A stretch of 64,000 nt of DNA from Gentiana macrophylla. Its lineage: Eukaryota > Streptophyta > Magnoliopsida > Gentianales > Gentianaceae. The stretch covers positions 58,706,834-58,770,833 of the forward strand of contig CM047805.1 of NCBI GenBank assembly GCA_026214975.1. Direction: 5' to 3'. A model generated the notes under the pieces. That model searched no databases. It saw only the letters and a list, made by a program, of their open reading frames with translations, and had not been told where the DNA came from. Below are positions 48,824 through 58,508 of this stretch, piece by piece; position 1 is the first letter of the stretch; each line of letters begins with the position of its first letter. A program made the position numbers and the translations under genes.

Positions 48824-49450
48824 TGCAAACGTGAAGTATGGCGGAAATTGATAAAACACATAAACAAAGAGAGCACAGTGATTTAACATGGTTTTCGGCA
48901 TTGTGCCGACTACACAACGGACAGAAAAGAAGCATTTTTATTATGCACAAAGTTACAAAGATTTTCACACACATTGCATTGATTACAACATTTGTATTTA
49001 TAAGCACAATTCCCTAAACACTAGCCGCCACAACTTTGTCGGAACTGTCATATATACCCAAGATGTGGACCCCAGCTCCAGCTGTTATCCACTAGATGAA
49101 ACTTAGCTCCAGCTGACCTTATTAGACTTTTAATAAATAAGCCCGACATAGAACTTAGTCGTATTCAGGAAAAACTCAACAGACAAAACTAACTGTTGAC
49201 TTCAGAAGAAACTCAGTTGCATTTCACCGAACTAACTTTCTTAGAACTGAATACCCTTACTTAGTTGACCATCATTCTCAGCTCAGTTTCACAGATTAGT
49301 TCCACCAATTTATTTATCAGTTTTGATGATCAACTCCTTTAACTGACGAATATCCATCTTGACTTGAACTCTCATTCACAGTACTTGTACCGGATGCATT
49401 CGTCAATACCATGATGCTCTTGTGCCAGAATTCGCCACAGAATCCACTCA
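48824..49450 (-). mobile_element. Probable 3' LTR of element E (Tork/Tnt1-like)
   Basis: Noncoding sequence following the RNase H end of element E. A tentative LTR runs from about 49450 (TGAGTGGATTC on the minus strand, after a purine-rich GAGGGCAGATTAG) to 48824 (ending TTTGCA). Element A inserted right at its 3' edge. No second copy exists in the window to confirm the limits. Confidence 0.4.
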
Positions 49451-49487
49451 GACTAATCTGCCCTCAGCTGAGTATCCATTTTCCACA

Positions 49488-51024
49488 TTATAATCTTTGA
49501 ATATTTAGCAAGTCCAGACATAACTGAAACTTGCTCTGCTGAACATGTTTAGTGAAAATATCAGCAGGATTATCCTTGGTGCTGATCTTCTTCACTACAA
49601 CCCTCTTCTCAATTCTCAGAAAATGATACCTCACATCAATATGATTGGTTATCTCATGATGAACCTGATCTTTAGATATAAAAATTGCACTCAGGCTGTC
49701 ACAAAAAATCTCAGCTTGATTTTGATGTAGCCCCAAATCACTGACTAGCCCCTTCAACCAGATACACTCCTTAGCTGCTTCGGTAAGAGCCATATATTCA
49801 GCCTCAGTAGTTGATAAATCCACTATAGCCTGAAGAATAGCTTTCCAGCTGAAAATTGAATTCCTCAATGTGAAAACATAACCAATCACTGATTATCTAT
49901 TATCCACATCACCTGCATAATCAGCATTACAGTACCCTGTGATTAGTTCTCGAGTATCACCTCCAAAAATGAGACCAACATCAGCTGTACCCCTAAGGTA
50001 CATGGATATTCTTTTCACAGCTTTCCAGTCTTCCTTTCCAGATTGAGCCATACACCTGTTGACTCCACTGATTGCCTGAGCCAGATCAGGCCTAGTACAC
50101 ACCATGACATACATCAGACTGCCAACTGCACTAGCATAGGAACTCTTGACATGTACTCCATCTCCTCTGCTGACTGTGAAGCAAAAACCGACAAATGAAT
50201 ATTTGATACCATAGGAGTATCTATTGGATTTGCAGCAGAAATGAAAAACATGGCCAAAATCTTCTGTATATAGCCCTGCTGAGATAAAAACTTTTTGTTT
50301 TGACTTCTATCTCTCCAGATCTCCATCCGTAAAATTTTCATGGCTGCACCCAAATCCTTCATTTCAAACACAACATTGAGAAGGTCTTTCAGATACTGAA
50401 CATCAAACTTATTTATTGCAACTATCAGCATGGCATACATATATGACAAAAGATAGATGTATGATCCATCTTTCAACTGACTGTTGTAAACACAACAATC
50501 ATAAAGACTTCTGCTATAACCCAACTGGATCATGTAACTGTCAAACCTTTTATACCACTAATACGAGCTTGCTTTAGTCCATAAAGGATCTTCTTCAACT
50601 TGCATACAAACTCTTCCGTTCCAGGAACTTGGAATCCTTCTGGCTAGGTCATGTATATCTCTTTATCTACCTAACAATGTAGAAAAGTTGTAATCAAATC
50701 TAACTGCTCAAGTTCTAAGTCATGTTGTGCCACCATTTCTAGTAACACTCTGATTGAAGTATGTCTGACTACTGGTGAGAATATCTCATCAAAGTCCACC
50801 TCTTCTTTTTGACTGAACCCTCTTGCAACCAAACATGCCTTATACTTAACTCCTTTTTCCTCAGTTATTCCTTCCTTCTTCTTGAAGATCCATTTGCAAG
50901 TAACAACTCTCCTATCAACTGGTTGTTTAACTAGATCCCAAGTTTGATTCTTCAGTAATGACTTCATTTCATCTCCCATGGCAGTAAACCACTGAGATGC
51001 TTCAAAACATGTCTCTGCTTCTGA
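49488..51024 (-). pseudogene. Reverse transcriptase and RNase H of element E (dead)
   Basis: Reverse transcriptase N-terminal part 51020-50671 (SQWFTAMGDEMKSLLKNQTW, CKWIFKKKEG, ACLVARGFSQKE, FDEIFSPVVRHTSIRVLLEM). A stop follows near 50670. The catalytic box, expected as YVDDM, reads YMYAM near 50435, so both aspartates are lost. RNase H is at 50114-49488 with YVMVCTRPDLAQAISGVNRC, STTEAEYMALTEAAKECIWL and NPADIFTKHV. The start of this block joins element E's integrase side across insertion D. Tork/Tnt1-like by motif style. Confidence 0.85.
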
Positions 51025-51644
51025 TGTGATCCAGCCCAAGAAGACTGAAGAGCAGAGCAAAGATGGGCTTGGATGAGGTATTAATTAGGTATTGGACTTG
51101 TTTTATTTTATTTTGTATTGCTTTTAGTTAATAAAGGTCTTCCGGGTTTAAATTGTAGTAAGGTCCATCAAAAAATGTGTCTATATGATAGTATATTGGG
51201 TCGAATGTTCTTATTCAGCAAATAAAAGTTATATGGGCTTATAAGAGTCAAGTTAGGTCCATCAGTAAATAAAGTGGCGAAAATTAATAAGTAATTTAAC
51301 CCACATTGTTTAGGAGATTGTTAGTCTTTGATTTTGTAGCCTATATAAAGGCATCCAATGTACAATTTTATACAATCGATTATCAAGATCATTATTATTA
51401 TATTGAGAGAAGTTTCTCTTGGTTAAGTCGATTTGGCATAATTTTATCACTTGCGAGTGAGTGTTCTATTCGTCGTAGAGAACCACCCTTCAAGAACGAA
51501 TCAGCTTTTTTCAAACGAAACGTTGAAGTATTATTGGCCTATCTCTTAGTTGGATTGTAAAGGACTAGGTTTTTAGCTCGTCGTTGATCCCTTAGGATGT
51601 TCATGGGCACGTTCTGATCGTGTTTCCTACCCAGAATCGCATCA
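51025..51644 (+). mobile_element. 5' LTR of element D
   Basis: TGTGATCCAGCCCAAG to GAATCGCATCA. Includes CTATATAAAGG near 51341-51351 as a TATA box. Direct repeat of 55626-56244. Confidence 0.88.
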
Positions 51645-51646
51645 GT

Positions 51647-51658
51647 TGGTATCGGAGC
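51647..51658 (+). promoter_or_regulatory. Primer binding site of element D (initiator Met tRNA type)
   Basis: TGGTATCGGAGC, one base different from the common TGGTATCAGAGC, two to five bases after the LTR end. Confidence 0.8.
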
Positions 51659-52699
51659 TCAGCGACTAAGGTATTAAATATTCCCGTTTTTTTAATATTT
51701 GTTCTTTAATTTCGTCAATTACAAAAAAAAAAAATTCTTATTTTCTTTTTCTTAAAATTTTGAACCCTATTCCCCAAGAACAACCTTAAAACCTTCAAAT
51801 CTTCATAATCCTACCCGGAATATTTGAAGATCTTCAAACTTCATCGCAACAACCCTAATTTTCCAGACCCTGTTTTTGTATTAGTTCGTTCCCTAACCAA
51901 AACACCTTCGAACGACCTGAAATTGTTACCAGAACTAAATCACCCTGTTATCTAAAATTTCTCTCTTGACTTCATCTCGTAATTCGAAGCATATCCTATT
52001 TAAAATTGCCCCACATCAGAGATCACCATGTCTGAATATCTGCCGCGGTAAATTTGTTAACGATTTTGATTTGAGTGGGTTAATCGAATCCAAATTACCT
52101 CACAATTTGAGGACTTATGGGAAAATCTCTGTTAAACCACTTTTTATTCTGATTTTTTCCAAATTCGTTGTAGTTTGGTCGCAATGGGCACCGTAAGACA
52201 CTACTATCAATCTGAATTTTTTTTACAGATTGCACCAGTTGTTGAGAAACACTTGTTTGATCGACTTTTATACGTCCAAAAGATCTGAAATTTACATATT
52301 GTTTAGGGCTAAATTATAGTGATTTTCACATATATATTATACATCAATTTCCCCTATATATGTATTCCTTTCATAGAAATTGAGCTATATATTCAAATAT
52401 TGAGTGAATGAGGTTTTCAACGGTTAAATATGAAAACGTATCAATTTATACGATTATTTGATTGTTTTATATGGTTTTGGATATTGTTACGTTTTTGTGG
52501 TGTTTGGATGCATTGTAGATACATGTTTTTGACTTGGAAGAGGATAAAGATGGAGATAAAGCTTGGAATGAAGCATTCAAGCAGCCGAACTTCCGACGCA
52601 ATTCTTGATATGATATACACTGATTTGACTCTCGACCTCAAGAGAAGAGTTGTAGTGCTTGAAGAGAGGATTCTACAGGATCTTGAATCACTTCATTCC
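51659..52699 (+). other. Leader and gag-derived remnant of element D
   Basis: AT-rich leader followed near 52500-52700 by a possible short gag remnant (an ELD/LEERI-like helical piece). No sizeable coding frame. The limits of the following nested LTR are uncertain. Confidence 0.35.
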
Positions 52700-54180
52700 G
52701 ACTTACAAGGCCCGAGATATGAGCGTTACAAGTTTGGATAATGATGCTGTGGTATTGGAAAATCCCGAAAAATACTCGGGATACGACGGGCTAATCAAAA
52801 ATGCGTTTTCTGAAGAAGAGTCCTTAATGAAAGTTGTAGAGTTTTCCAAGGGCTTAATTATGACATTCGGATCATAATTTTTGGAGGTCTACAACTCAAG
52901 ATATGAATTTTAGAAGTTGCAGAGCGATAATTCAAAGAAGTTAAGTTGCGCAAAGAATCTTCTTCAAACGGGCGCTCATGGTGTTAAACGTGCGTCCCAG
53001 GGGCTAATTTACATACAGAGAGTTCAGATCGCATGTGAACCAGCGTTCATCCTCCTGGACGAGCGGCGTCCGTTATAATGAACGAGCGCTTGGAAGCCGC
53101 CTCGAAGAACCGACTTACTCCTCTCCATACACAAATGACATATCTCATCCTAATTCATTAGGATTTGTTCCACCATAATTTAATTGATTTAGCCGACATA
53201 CTCATATCTATAAATAGCAGCAGCCTCTTTTACCCTATTATTCATGAAATAATTCATAATACAACAACACAAACCAAGACAGCAGTAATTGGGGCTCTTC
53301 AAGGCCGGTCACCCGAGCCTTGTGCTCGGGTGAACCGAGGTTAGATTAGGAGTAGATTATGTAGCTTTTCTTTTTCGTTTCCATGGAGTTCAACCATTGT
53401 TCAAGACTATGTGAGTTTGATTTTCAATTTATTTAATTCCAGTTTTTCTTCATGATGTTTGGTTCAGCTTGTATTTTTCTATGCGTTCTTTGATGCCATG
53501 AGAATAGATTGGAAAATTAGTTCTCTATTGATGTTTACAATACGGAAGTTGCGTAACGATAGATCACCATAGAAAGATAGGGTTTTTAGCCGTTGATTAA
53601 GTGACAAGTTAATGAGTTATTGATCTAGGTTGTTAGGTTCTTTAAAAACGAGAGTTAATTGAATCTACACCCGAGTTTTGTTTGGTACATCGATCTCAAC
53701 ACTCGAAAGATGAGAGATAGATAATTGAATTCACTACGGAAGTAGGCATTCATAGCTTGAGAGATAAATTCACTAAGAGATTAGGGATTTGTGTCTCGTG
53801 AGAGGGTGAAACCACAAATCGAATTAGAATCATGAGATTTAACTAGAATTGAAATCACTTAGGTTTGTACTTTGGTTGTTCCCATGTTTCCTTAGATTAG
53901 TTTGTTAATTTTGTTCTTAGGTTAGATTTATTTTGATTGTTCTTTTATGTTTTTATGTTTTTATGTTTTTGCTTTTCGTTTATTTGTTTTTATGAGTAGC
54001 AATTGAGTGGATTACTAGGATTAGATTCTACATCCCTTTTCCCTGTGGATCGACCCCTTACTCATTACGCTCTACTAGCAACAACCCGATGTTTTGGTCG
54101 GTTAGGAGTTAGTTTTGCATGGTAGTTAGGGTTATAAATTTTCTTTTGTTTTTATTGATGCAAAAATCTCCGCAACACAT
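52700..54180 (+). mobile_element. Probable nested solo LTR of a Ty3 (Athila/Tat-like) element
   Basis: Noncoding block within D. The first 200 bases share with the Athila-like LTR a roughly 120-base segment (AAGAGTCCTTAATGAAAGTTG, then TGTAGAGTTTTCC, then ATATGAATTTTAGAAGTT). The last part has the TTTTCCCTGTGGATCGACCC phrase typical near the 3' end of Tat/Athila LTRs, ending near CGCAACACA. A CTATAAATAGCAGC TATA segment lies at 53208-53221. Edges approximate; a flanking duplication was not identified. Confidence 0.45.
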
Positions 54181-54262
54181 ATCCTCTTTTAAAATGTTTT
54201 CTACAACTTTTGTCTTTTGAGTTTTTCTGGATACGTAGTAGTTTGGTCATTAAATACGTGGG

Positions 54263-54299
54263 TTTCACACCCTGGGTGTGAAAATTTTCACATGTGAAA
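54263..54299. repeat. Two adjacent perfect palindromes in element D
   Basis: TTTCACACCC-T-GGGTGTGAAA (54263-54283) is followed almost directly by TTTCACATGTGAAA (54286-54299). Both share TTTCACA/TGTGAAA arms. Confidence 0.7.
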
Positions 54300-54327
54300 T
54301 TCCGCTGTCAAAAAAATTTCATTACGG

Positions 54328-54830
54328 TTGAGCATAGAGGTGAGTGTAAACAGGAGTGAACTGTCAGGGTGTGAATCATTGAAAGGAGCGATGTTTGTGG
54401 TAAAGAAAATTTTGAGTAGTGTTGTGAAGGCAAAGGATAATGTGCATCGAGAAAAGGATTTTCATACGAGGTGTTTGATTAGTGGGAAGCTTTGTTTGGT
54501 GAAAATTGATGCGGGAAGCTGTGGGAACATGATAAGTACTGAAGTTGTCTCCAGACTAGCATTCCTACTACACCTCATCCTCAAACATATATGTTGCAAG
54601 GGCTCAAAGATTTTGGTGAAATGTGAGTTACCAAACATGCCCTAATATCTTTTAATCTTGGTAAGCTGGATGATGAAGTTTTATGTGATGTAGTCCTAAT
54701 GTATGTCTGTCATATCCTACTCGAGAGACCGTGGTATAATGATAGGAAAGTTACGTATGATGGGTATATGAATAGCTACAACTTGCGCCATAAAAGGAAG
54801 AAACCTACACTCCTTGCATTATCCCCCCGA
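54328..54830 (+). pseudogene. Ty3-type aspartic protease region of element D
   Basis: The open piece 54328-54645 includes RCLISGKLCLVKIDAGSCGN followed by MISTEVVSRLAF. The active-site D is followed by AGS where Ty3 relatives have GGS. A stop after 54645 is followed, in frame, by DEVLCDVVLM and LLERPWYNDRKVTYDGYMN, the usual strand after the active site and the linker toward reverse transcriptase. The reverse transcriptase itself is absent. In a complete element this protease would cut the Gag-Pol polyprotein. Confidence 0.65.
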
Positions 54831-54965
54831 AGATGCCCACAAAAATCAACTCAAACTGTTAGCCAAGAGTGAGGAAAAAGAAAGAAACACAGAGATTGTA
54901 AACATTCAAGAGGAGGTAGTCCAAGAGTCTATTGAAGAAGATGCAATCGCCTAGGAGATGAGAGT

Positions 54966-55388
54966 GTGGCAGAAGTAGTTAACGATAATGAGGCAATTGT
55001 TGTGGACGAGATAGTGCACCTGGATGAGACATTTGTTGATGGTTTTGTTGCGAGTGATGTTGAGTGTGAGGAGTTTCATGCTCTTTGTGATGAGTTGGAA
55101 AGTGCTGCAAGTGATCTCCAAGTTGTTGATGCCAGAGTGGAATTTTCTGAAGCGTCTGTTTTGGAGAAGAAAGAAGATTCTATGATACTCAATTCTTGTT
55201 CCAGCCTTGTTGACTCTTCTTTGCAGGTACATGGCGTTTACCCAGTTGAGAAAAGCTCGTTGCCTATGGTGGTTCTTGATCATGATCACATTAGTGGCAA
55301 ACCTGCGCATACTTATTCAGATCCATTTTTGGCGATTATTGACACTTGTTCGACTACAATTTGGCATCATTATTATTTTATTCCTTAA
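54966..55388 (+). other. Unrecognised 140-codon open frame in element D
   Basis: Encodes an acidic, valine-rich polypeptide with many D/E/S residues (VHLDETFVDGFVASDVECEE). It lies where a Ty3 element would have the region between protease and reverse transcriptase, or captured sequence. Nothing in it matches a family I know. It may be part of a decayed ORF of the element. Confidence 0.35.
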
Positions 55389-55607
55389 TGGGCAGTGCTC
55401 TACGGGTTTCTCAACTCGAAGTCTCAATATTTTGATGATCCACTTTTGAGGAATTACTTCGCAACAAAGCAAGCCATTGATAAGAATTTATTTCTTTGAC
55501 TCGTATTGAATCCCAGTGTTCGTGTGGTGATCTTTTGGCTTTGTTCAAGTTTTATTGGTAACGGTGCTTGATTTATAATGTCCTAGTGATTCGAGGATGA
55601 ATCCTTT

Positions 55608-55625
55608 CCAACCGGGAGGGAATGG
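55608..55625 (+). promoter_or_regulatory. Polypurine tract of element D
   Basis: ACCGGGAGGGAATGG immediately before the 3' LTR start TGTGATCC. Preceded by CGAGGATGAATCCTTTCC, the phrase usual near the 3' end of Ty3 chromoviruses. Confidence 0.75.
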
Positions 55626-56244
55626 TGTGATCCAGCCCAAAAAGACTGAAGAGCAGAGCAAAGATGGGCTTGGATGAGTTATTAATTAGTTATAGGACTT
55701 GTTTTATTTTATTTTTCACTGAGTTTAGTTAGTAAAGGCCTTTCGGCCCTAAATTGTAGTAAGGCCCATAAAAAAAAGGTGCCTAGATAGTATATTGGGT
55801 CAAGTGTTCATTTTCAGAAAATAAAAGCCATTTGGGCTTATTAGAGTCAAGGTAGGTCCATTAGTAAATAAAGTGGCGAAAATTACTAAGTAATATGTCC
55901 CACATTGCTTAGGAGATTGTTAGTCTTTGATTTTGTAGCCTATATAAAGGCATCCTATATACAATTTTATACAATCAATTAAGAAGATCCTTAATATTAT
56001 ATTGAGAGAAGTTTCTCTTGGTTAAGTCGGTTTGGCTTAATTTCATCACTTGCGAGTGAGTGTTCTCTTCGTCGTAGGGAACCACCGTTCAAGAACAAAT
56101 CAGTTTATTTCAAGCGAAATGTTATAGTATTCTTGGCCTAGATCTTAGATTGGATTTTCGAGGAGTAGGTTTTTAGCTCGTCAATGATCCCTTAGGAGGT
56201 TCCTAGGCACATTCCGATCGTGTTTCCTACCCGGAATCACATTA
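55626..56244 (+). mobile_element. 3' LTR of element D
   Basis: TGTGATCCAGCCC to GGAATCACATTA, a direct repeat of 51025-51644 with scattered substitutions, clearly more diverged than the LTR pair of element A. Confidence 0.88.
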
Positions 56245-57210
56245 GTTTCCCTGTAAGTAGAAGGTTCCAAACCATCAACTTCTTCTATAACTTGAAGTGC
56301 ATATCCAGCCAAATCATCAAACCCATACCTCTTAGGAGGTATCCCAACATTAGATCTTCTAGCTCTACCGACATCAATACTTTGCTGACCAATATCAGTT
56401 GGTGGCTAAGCTGACCCTTGTTCAGCTAACTGGCTTGGACTCAATTCTGGTTCAGTAACTAGATTAGATGAAAACTGACTTTGATCAGTTGATTCTTGCA
56501 TCTCAACTGACTCCAACTGAAGCTCAACCTTATTGTCAATTTTCTTAGTATCAACACTGGTTTCAGACTCAATAGTCCCTCTCACTAATGAACTAAGCAT
56601 AGAATTTTCATAAAAAACTACATCTTTGTTGAGAATAACTTTGTTTTCTGCTGATGAAAAAATTCTAAAACCCTTTACTCCATCACTATACCCCACAAAC
56701 CATCCTTTCTTGGCTCATGGTTTCAACTTCCCTTCACTCCCATGATAGAACTAAATAGTCAGCAGGCTTGCCTGACCACATCTCAAAAGATGTTTTGAGA
56801 CTGATCCCTGTGGGAGGACTCTAGTTGATTAATTAAATAGCAATATGTTGCTTACAACCTCTGCCCAAAATCTCATTGACAAACTAGCATTAGAGAGCAT
56901 ACATCTTGCTCTCTCTAGAAGAGTTTGATTTAGCCTTTCAGCTACCCCATTCTGCTGGAGTATTCCTGACGGTATGATGTCTGGCAATACCCTCATTTCT
57001 GCAAAAATCATCAAACTCAGTCCAGTAGAATTCCAGACCATTAGATGTATGAAGCCTCTTGATCTTCTTCCCCAACTGATTTTCAACTAGATCCTTCCAT
57101 TGCATGAAGCTCTTGAATACCTCACTTTTGTGTTTCATCATCACCACCCAAGTTATCCTTGAATAGTCATCTAAGAATGACACAAAATATCTGTGACCAC
57201 CCAATGACTA
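56245..57210 (-). pseudogene. Integrase of element E (catalytic residue lost)
   Basis: Core at 57204-56829: GGHRYFVSFLDDYSRITWVV, KSFMQWKDLVENQLGKKIKR, then LHTSNGLEFYW where Tnt1-like integrases have a DNG, so the second catalytic aspartate is serine. QQNGVAERLNQTLLERARCM contains the catalytic glutamate. The C-terminal part is at 56696-56406 (MGYSDGVKGFRIFSSAENKV, DVVFYENSM), followed by the linker YGFDDLAGYALQVIEEVDGL toward reverse transcriptase, which is cut by element D at 56244. Several stops. Confidence 0.85.
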
Positions 57211-57295
57211 TCCACATCTTAGGTTCAGGCGCCGATGAGCACATTGAACAATCCATGTGGCTGAGAGCCCTCACAGCCCAGGCACAATGACACAT

Positions 57296-57332
57296 TTATC
57301 AGGGGCGTGCTCTACCACTGAGCTAATAGCCC
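57296..57332 (-). pseudogene. trnI-GAU: trnI-GAU 5' exon (plastid-derived, non-functional)
   Basis: On the minus strand GGGCTATTAGCTCAGTGGTA, then GAGCACGCCCCTGATAA: acceptor stem, D arm and anticodon 5' part up to the intron. Only the 5' exon and part of the intron are present, so no tRNA can be made. Confidence 0.88.
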
Positions 57333-57481
57333 ATTGTGCGAGCCTCCCACCGGGGCCCCGGCCACTATGCCAAAGCGAGAGAAACCCTACCCCTCTCTTT
57401 ACCTCTTTCATCCCCACGTCGCCGCATGGAGGGACACGGGGACGTGAAAAAAGGGATCCTATCAACTTGTTCCGACCTAGG

Positions 57482-57581
57482 ATAATAAGCTCATTGCTTT
57501 GGTCTTACTTCACCGTCGAGAAAGGAAATAAGACTTCGATCGCCAAGTTTAAGTCATAATAAGCTCATTGGTTTGGTCTTA
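57482..57581. repeat. Short duplication inside the plastid spacer
   Basis: ATAATAAGCTCATTG followed by TTTGGTCTTA occurs at 57482-57507 and again at 57556-57581, differing at one base. Whether it exists in the plastid of this species or arose in the nucleus is unknown. Confidence 0.7.
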
Positions 57582-57645
57582 TTTCTTTTTGGGTGTGAAG
57601 AAGTGCCAAACCAAAATACCCAACAATCATTAGCTCTCCCTGAAA

Positions 57646-57930
57646 ATGAGATGATCGAGTCACACGTTCCAGTACGTCTACCTTGTTACAACTTCACTAC
57701 CGTTACTAGCCCTGCCTTTGACACCCCCTTGCGGTTAAGGTAATGACTTCGGGCATGGCTAGCCTCCATAGTGTGACGGGTGGTGTGTATAAGGCCTAGG
57801 AACAGATTCACCGCCGTATGGCTGACCGGCGATTACTAGCAATTCCGGCTTCATACAGGCGAGTTGCAGCCTGCAATCCTAACTAGGGATGGGTTTTTGG
57901 GGTTAGCTCACCCTCGTGAGATCGCACTCC
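57646..57930 (-). pseudogene. rrn16: rrn16 3'-terminal fragment (plastid 16S rRNA, nuclear copy)
   Basis: On the plus strand the conserved 16S 3' region is recognised by CCGCCGTATGGCTGACCGGC, GGCTTCATACAGGCGAGTTG and CTTGCGGTTAAGGTAATGAC. It covers roughly the last 280-290 bases of 16S including the anti-Shine-Dalgarno end, which has decayed (GAGATGATC instead of GGAGGTGATC on the plus strand). Confidence 0.9.
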
Positions 57931-58508
57931 ATCTTTGATGATCCCGAACAATCAAAATGAATCTAATCAAGTGATGACTTTGTGTTGTGTACCCCTTTTG
58001 ATAACTTGCCCAAATGAAGATTCCCAAACACACAATGCTCATAAAAGTCCAGATGCTTGACCTTACATCCCTCAAGAAGATCATTATGAGAAAGAACTTT
58101 AATCCCCTTTTCACCCTTGTGACCCAGTCTCATGTGCCACGGTTTTGTAGGCTTTGACTGATGAATCTCAGCAGATGCCATAGCAGCAGACCCAGATACA
58201 GCTGATCCTTGTAGAATATACAAGGTCGTTTTCTTAATTCCCTTGAGAACCACAACTGAGTTATTATAGACACTCAGCACTCCACCTTCACCTTTGAAAT
58301 TGAACCCTCTATTGTCTACAAAACCGAGAAATACCAAGTTCTTGGTCGTCTGTGGAACATGTCTAACTTCACTCAGTTTACGTAATCTACCATTCTCCGT
58401 CCTCAAAAAAACTGAGGCAATCCGAACTACCTTGTAGACCTTGTTGTTTGCCATAGGTATATTGTTGAGTATTTTATGGTCCATAGTTAAGTAATGATTA
58501 ATTTTCAA
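57931..58508 (-). pseudogene. Protease C-terminus and GAG-pre-integrase of element E
   Basis: Open for 181 residues (58508-57963): SEVRHVPQTTKNLVFLGFVD is the end of the copia protease region, and PWHMRLGHKGEKGIKVLSHN with CVFGNLHLGKLSKGVHNTKS is the GAG-pre-integrase and zinc-binding area. A second reading continues to 57931 with HFDCSGSSKME-like codons that lead into the integrase beyond the plastid insertion. The protease active site (DSG) lies upstream of 58508 and is missing. Confidence 0.85.

Larger units (their letters stand above)
51025..56244 (+). mobile_element. Element D: non-autonomous Ty3-type LTR retrotransposon nested in E
   Basis: Plus strand, 5.2 kb. LTRs 51025-51644 and 55626-56244 (about 620 bases each, starting TGTGATCCAGCCC), primer site TGGTATCGGAGC, polypurine tract before the 3' LTR. 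The only recognisable coding remnant is a Ty3-type aspartic protease region (54328-54830). No reverse transcriptase, RNase H or integrase was found, so it would need enzymes from another element. No clear target-site duplication is visible, but element E coding sequence resumes on both sides. Confidence 0.82.
57211..57930 (-). other. Nuclear insertion of plastid DNA: trnI-GAU intron/5' exon, spacer, rrn16 3' end
   Basis: 720 bases collinear with the plastid rRNA operon on the minus strand: 3' end of rrn16 (57930-57646), the rrn16-trnI spacer (57645-57333), trnI-GAU 5' exon (57332-57296), and the start of the trnI group II intron (57295-57211). Gene order and spacing are the plastid ones. Many changes are C-to-T or G-to-A relative to the conserved plastid sequence, as expected for old methylated nuclear copies. 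It interrupts the integrase of element E between its SKME and GGHRYF segments. Confidence 0.9.
48824..58508 (-). mobile_element. Element E: old Tork/Tnt1-like copia element, split by two insertions
   Basis: On the minus strand: end of protease and GAG-pre-integrase (58508-57931), integrase (57210-56245), reverse transcriptase and RNase H (51024-49488), 3' end. The plastid segment at 57211-57930 and the Ty3 derivative D at 51025-56244 are nested in it, and the coding blocks rejoin across both. Gag and the 5' LTR are missing beyond 58508. Catalytic residues are lost, so it is the oldest copia element here. Confidence 0.85.

Noticed and set aside
52959..53110. Host gene fragment in the GC-richer segment of element D
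   Set aside because: The GGGCGCTCATG/ACGAGCG words and the downstream CCCTGTGGATCGACC phrase are typical of Ty3 LTRs; no coding frame.
57257..57559. 100-codon frame over the plastid segment
   Set aside because: It crosses trnI exon and spacer sequence; a chance frame in RNA-gene DNA.
57646..57930. Bacterial 16S rRNA contamination
   Set aside because: It is continuous with a chloroplast-type trnI-GAU exon, intron and spacer and embedded in a plant retrotransposon.
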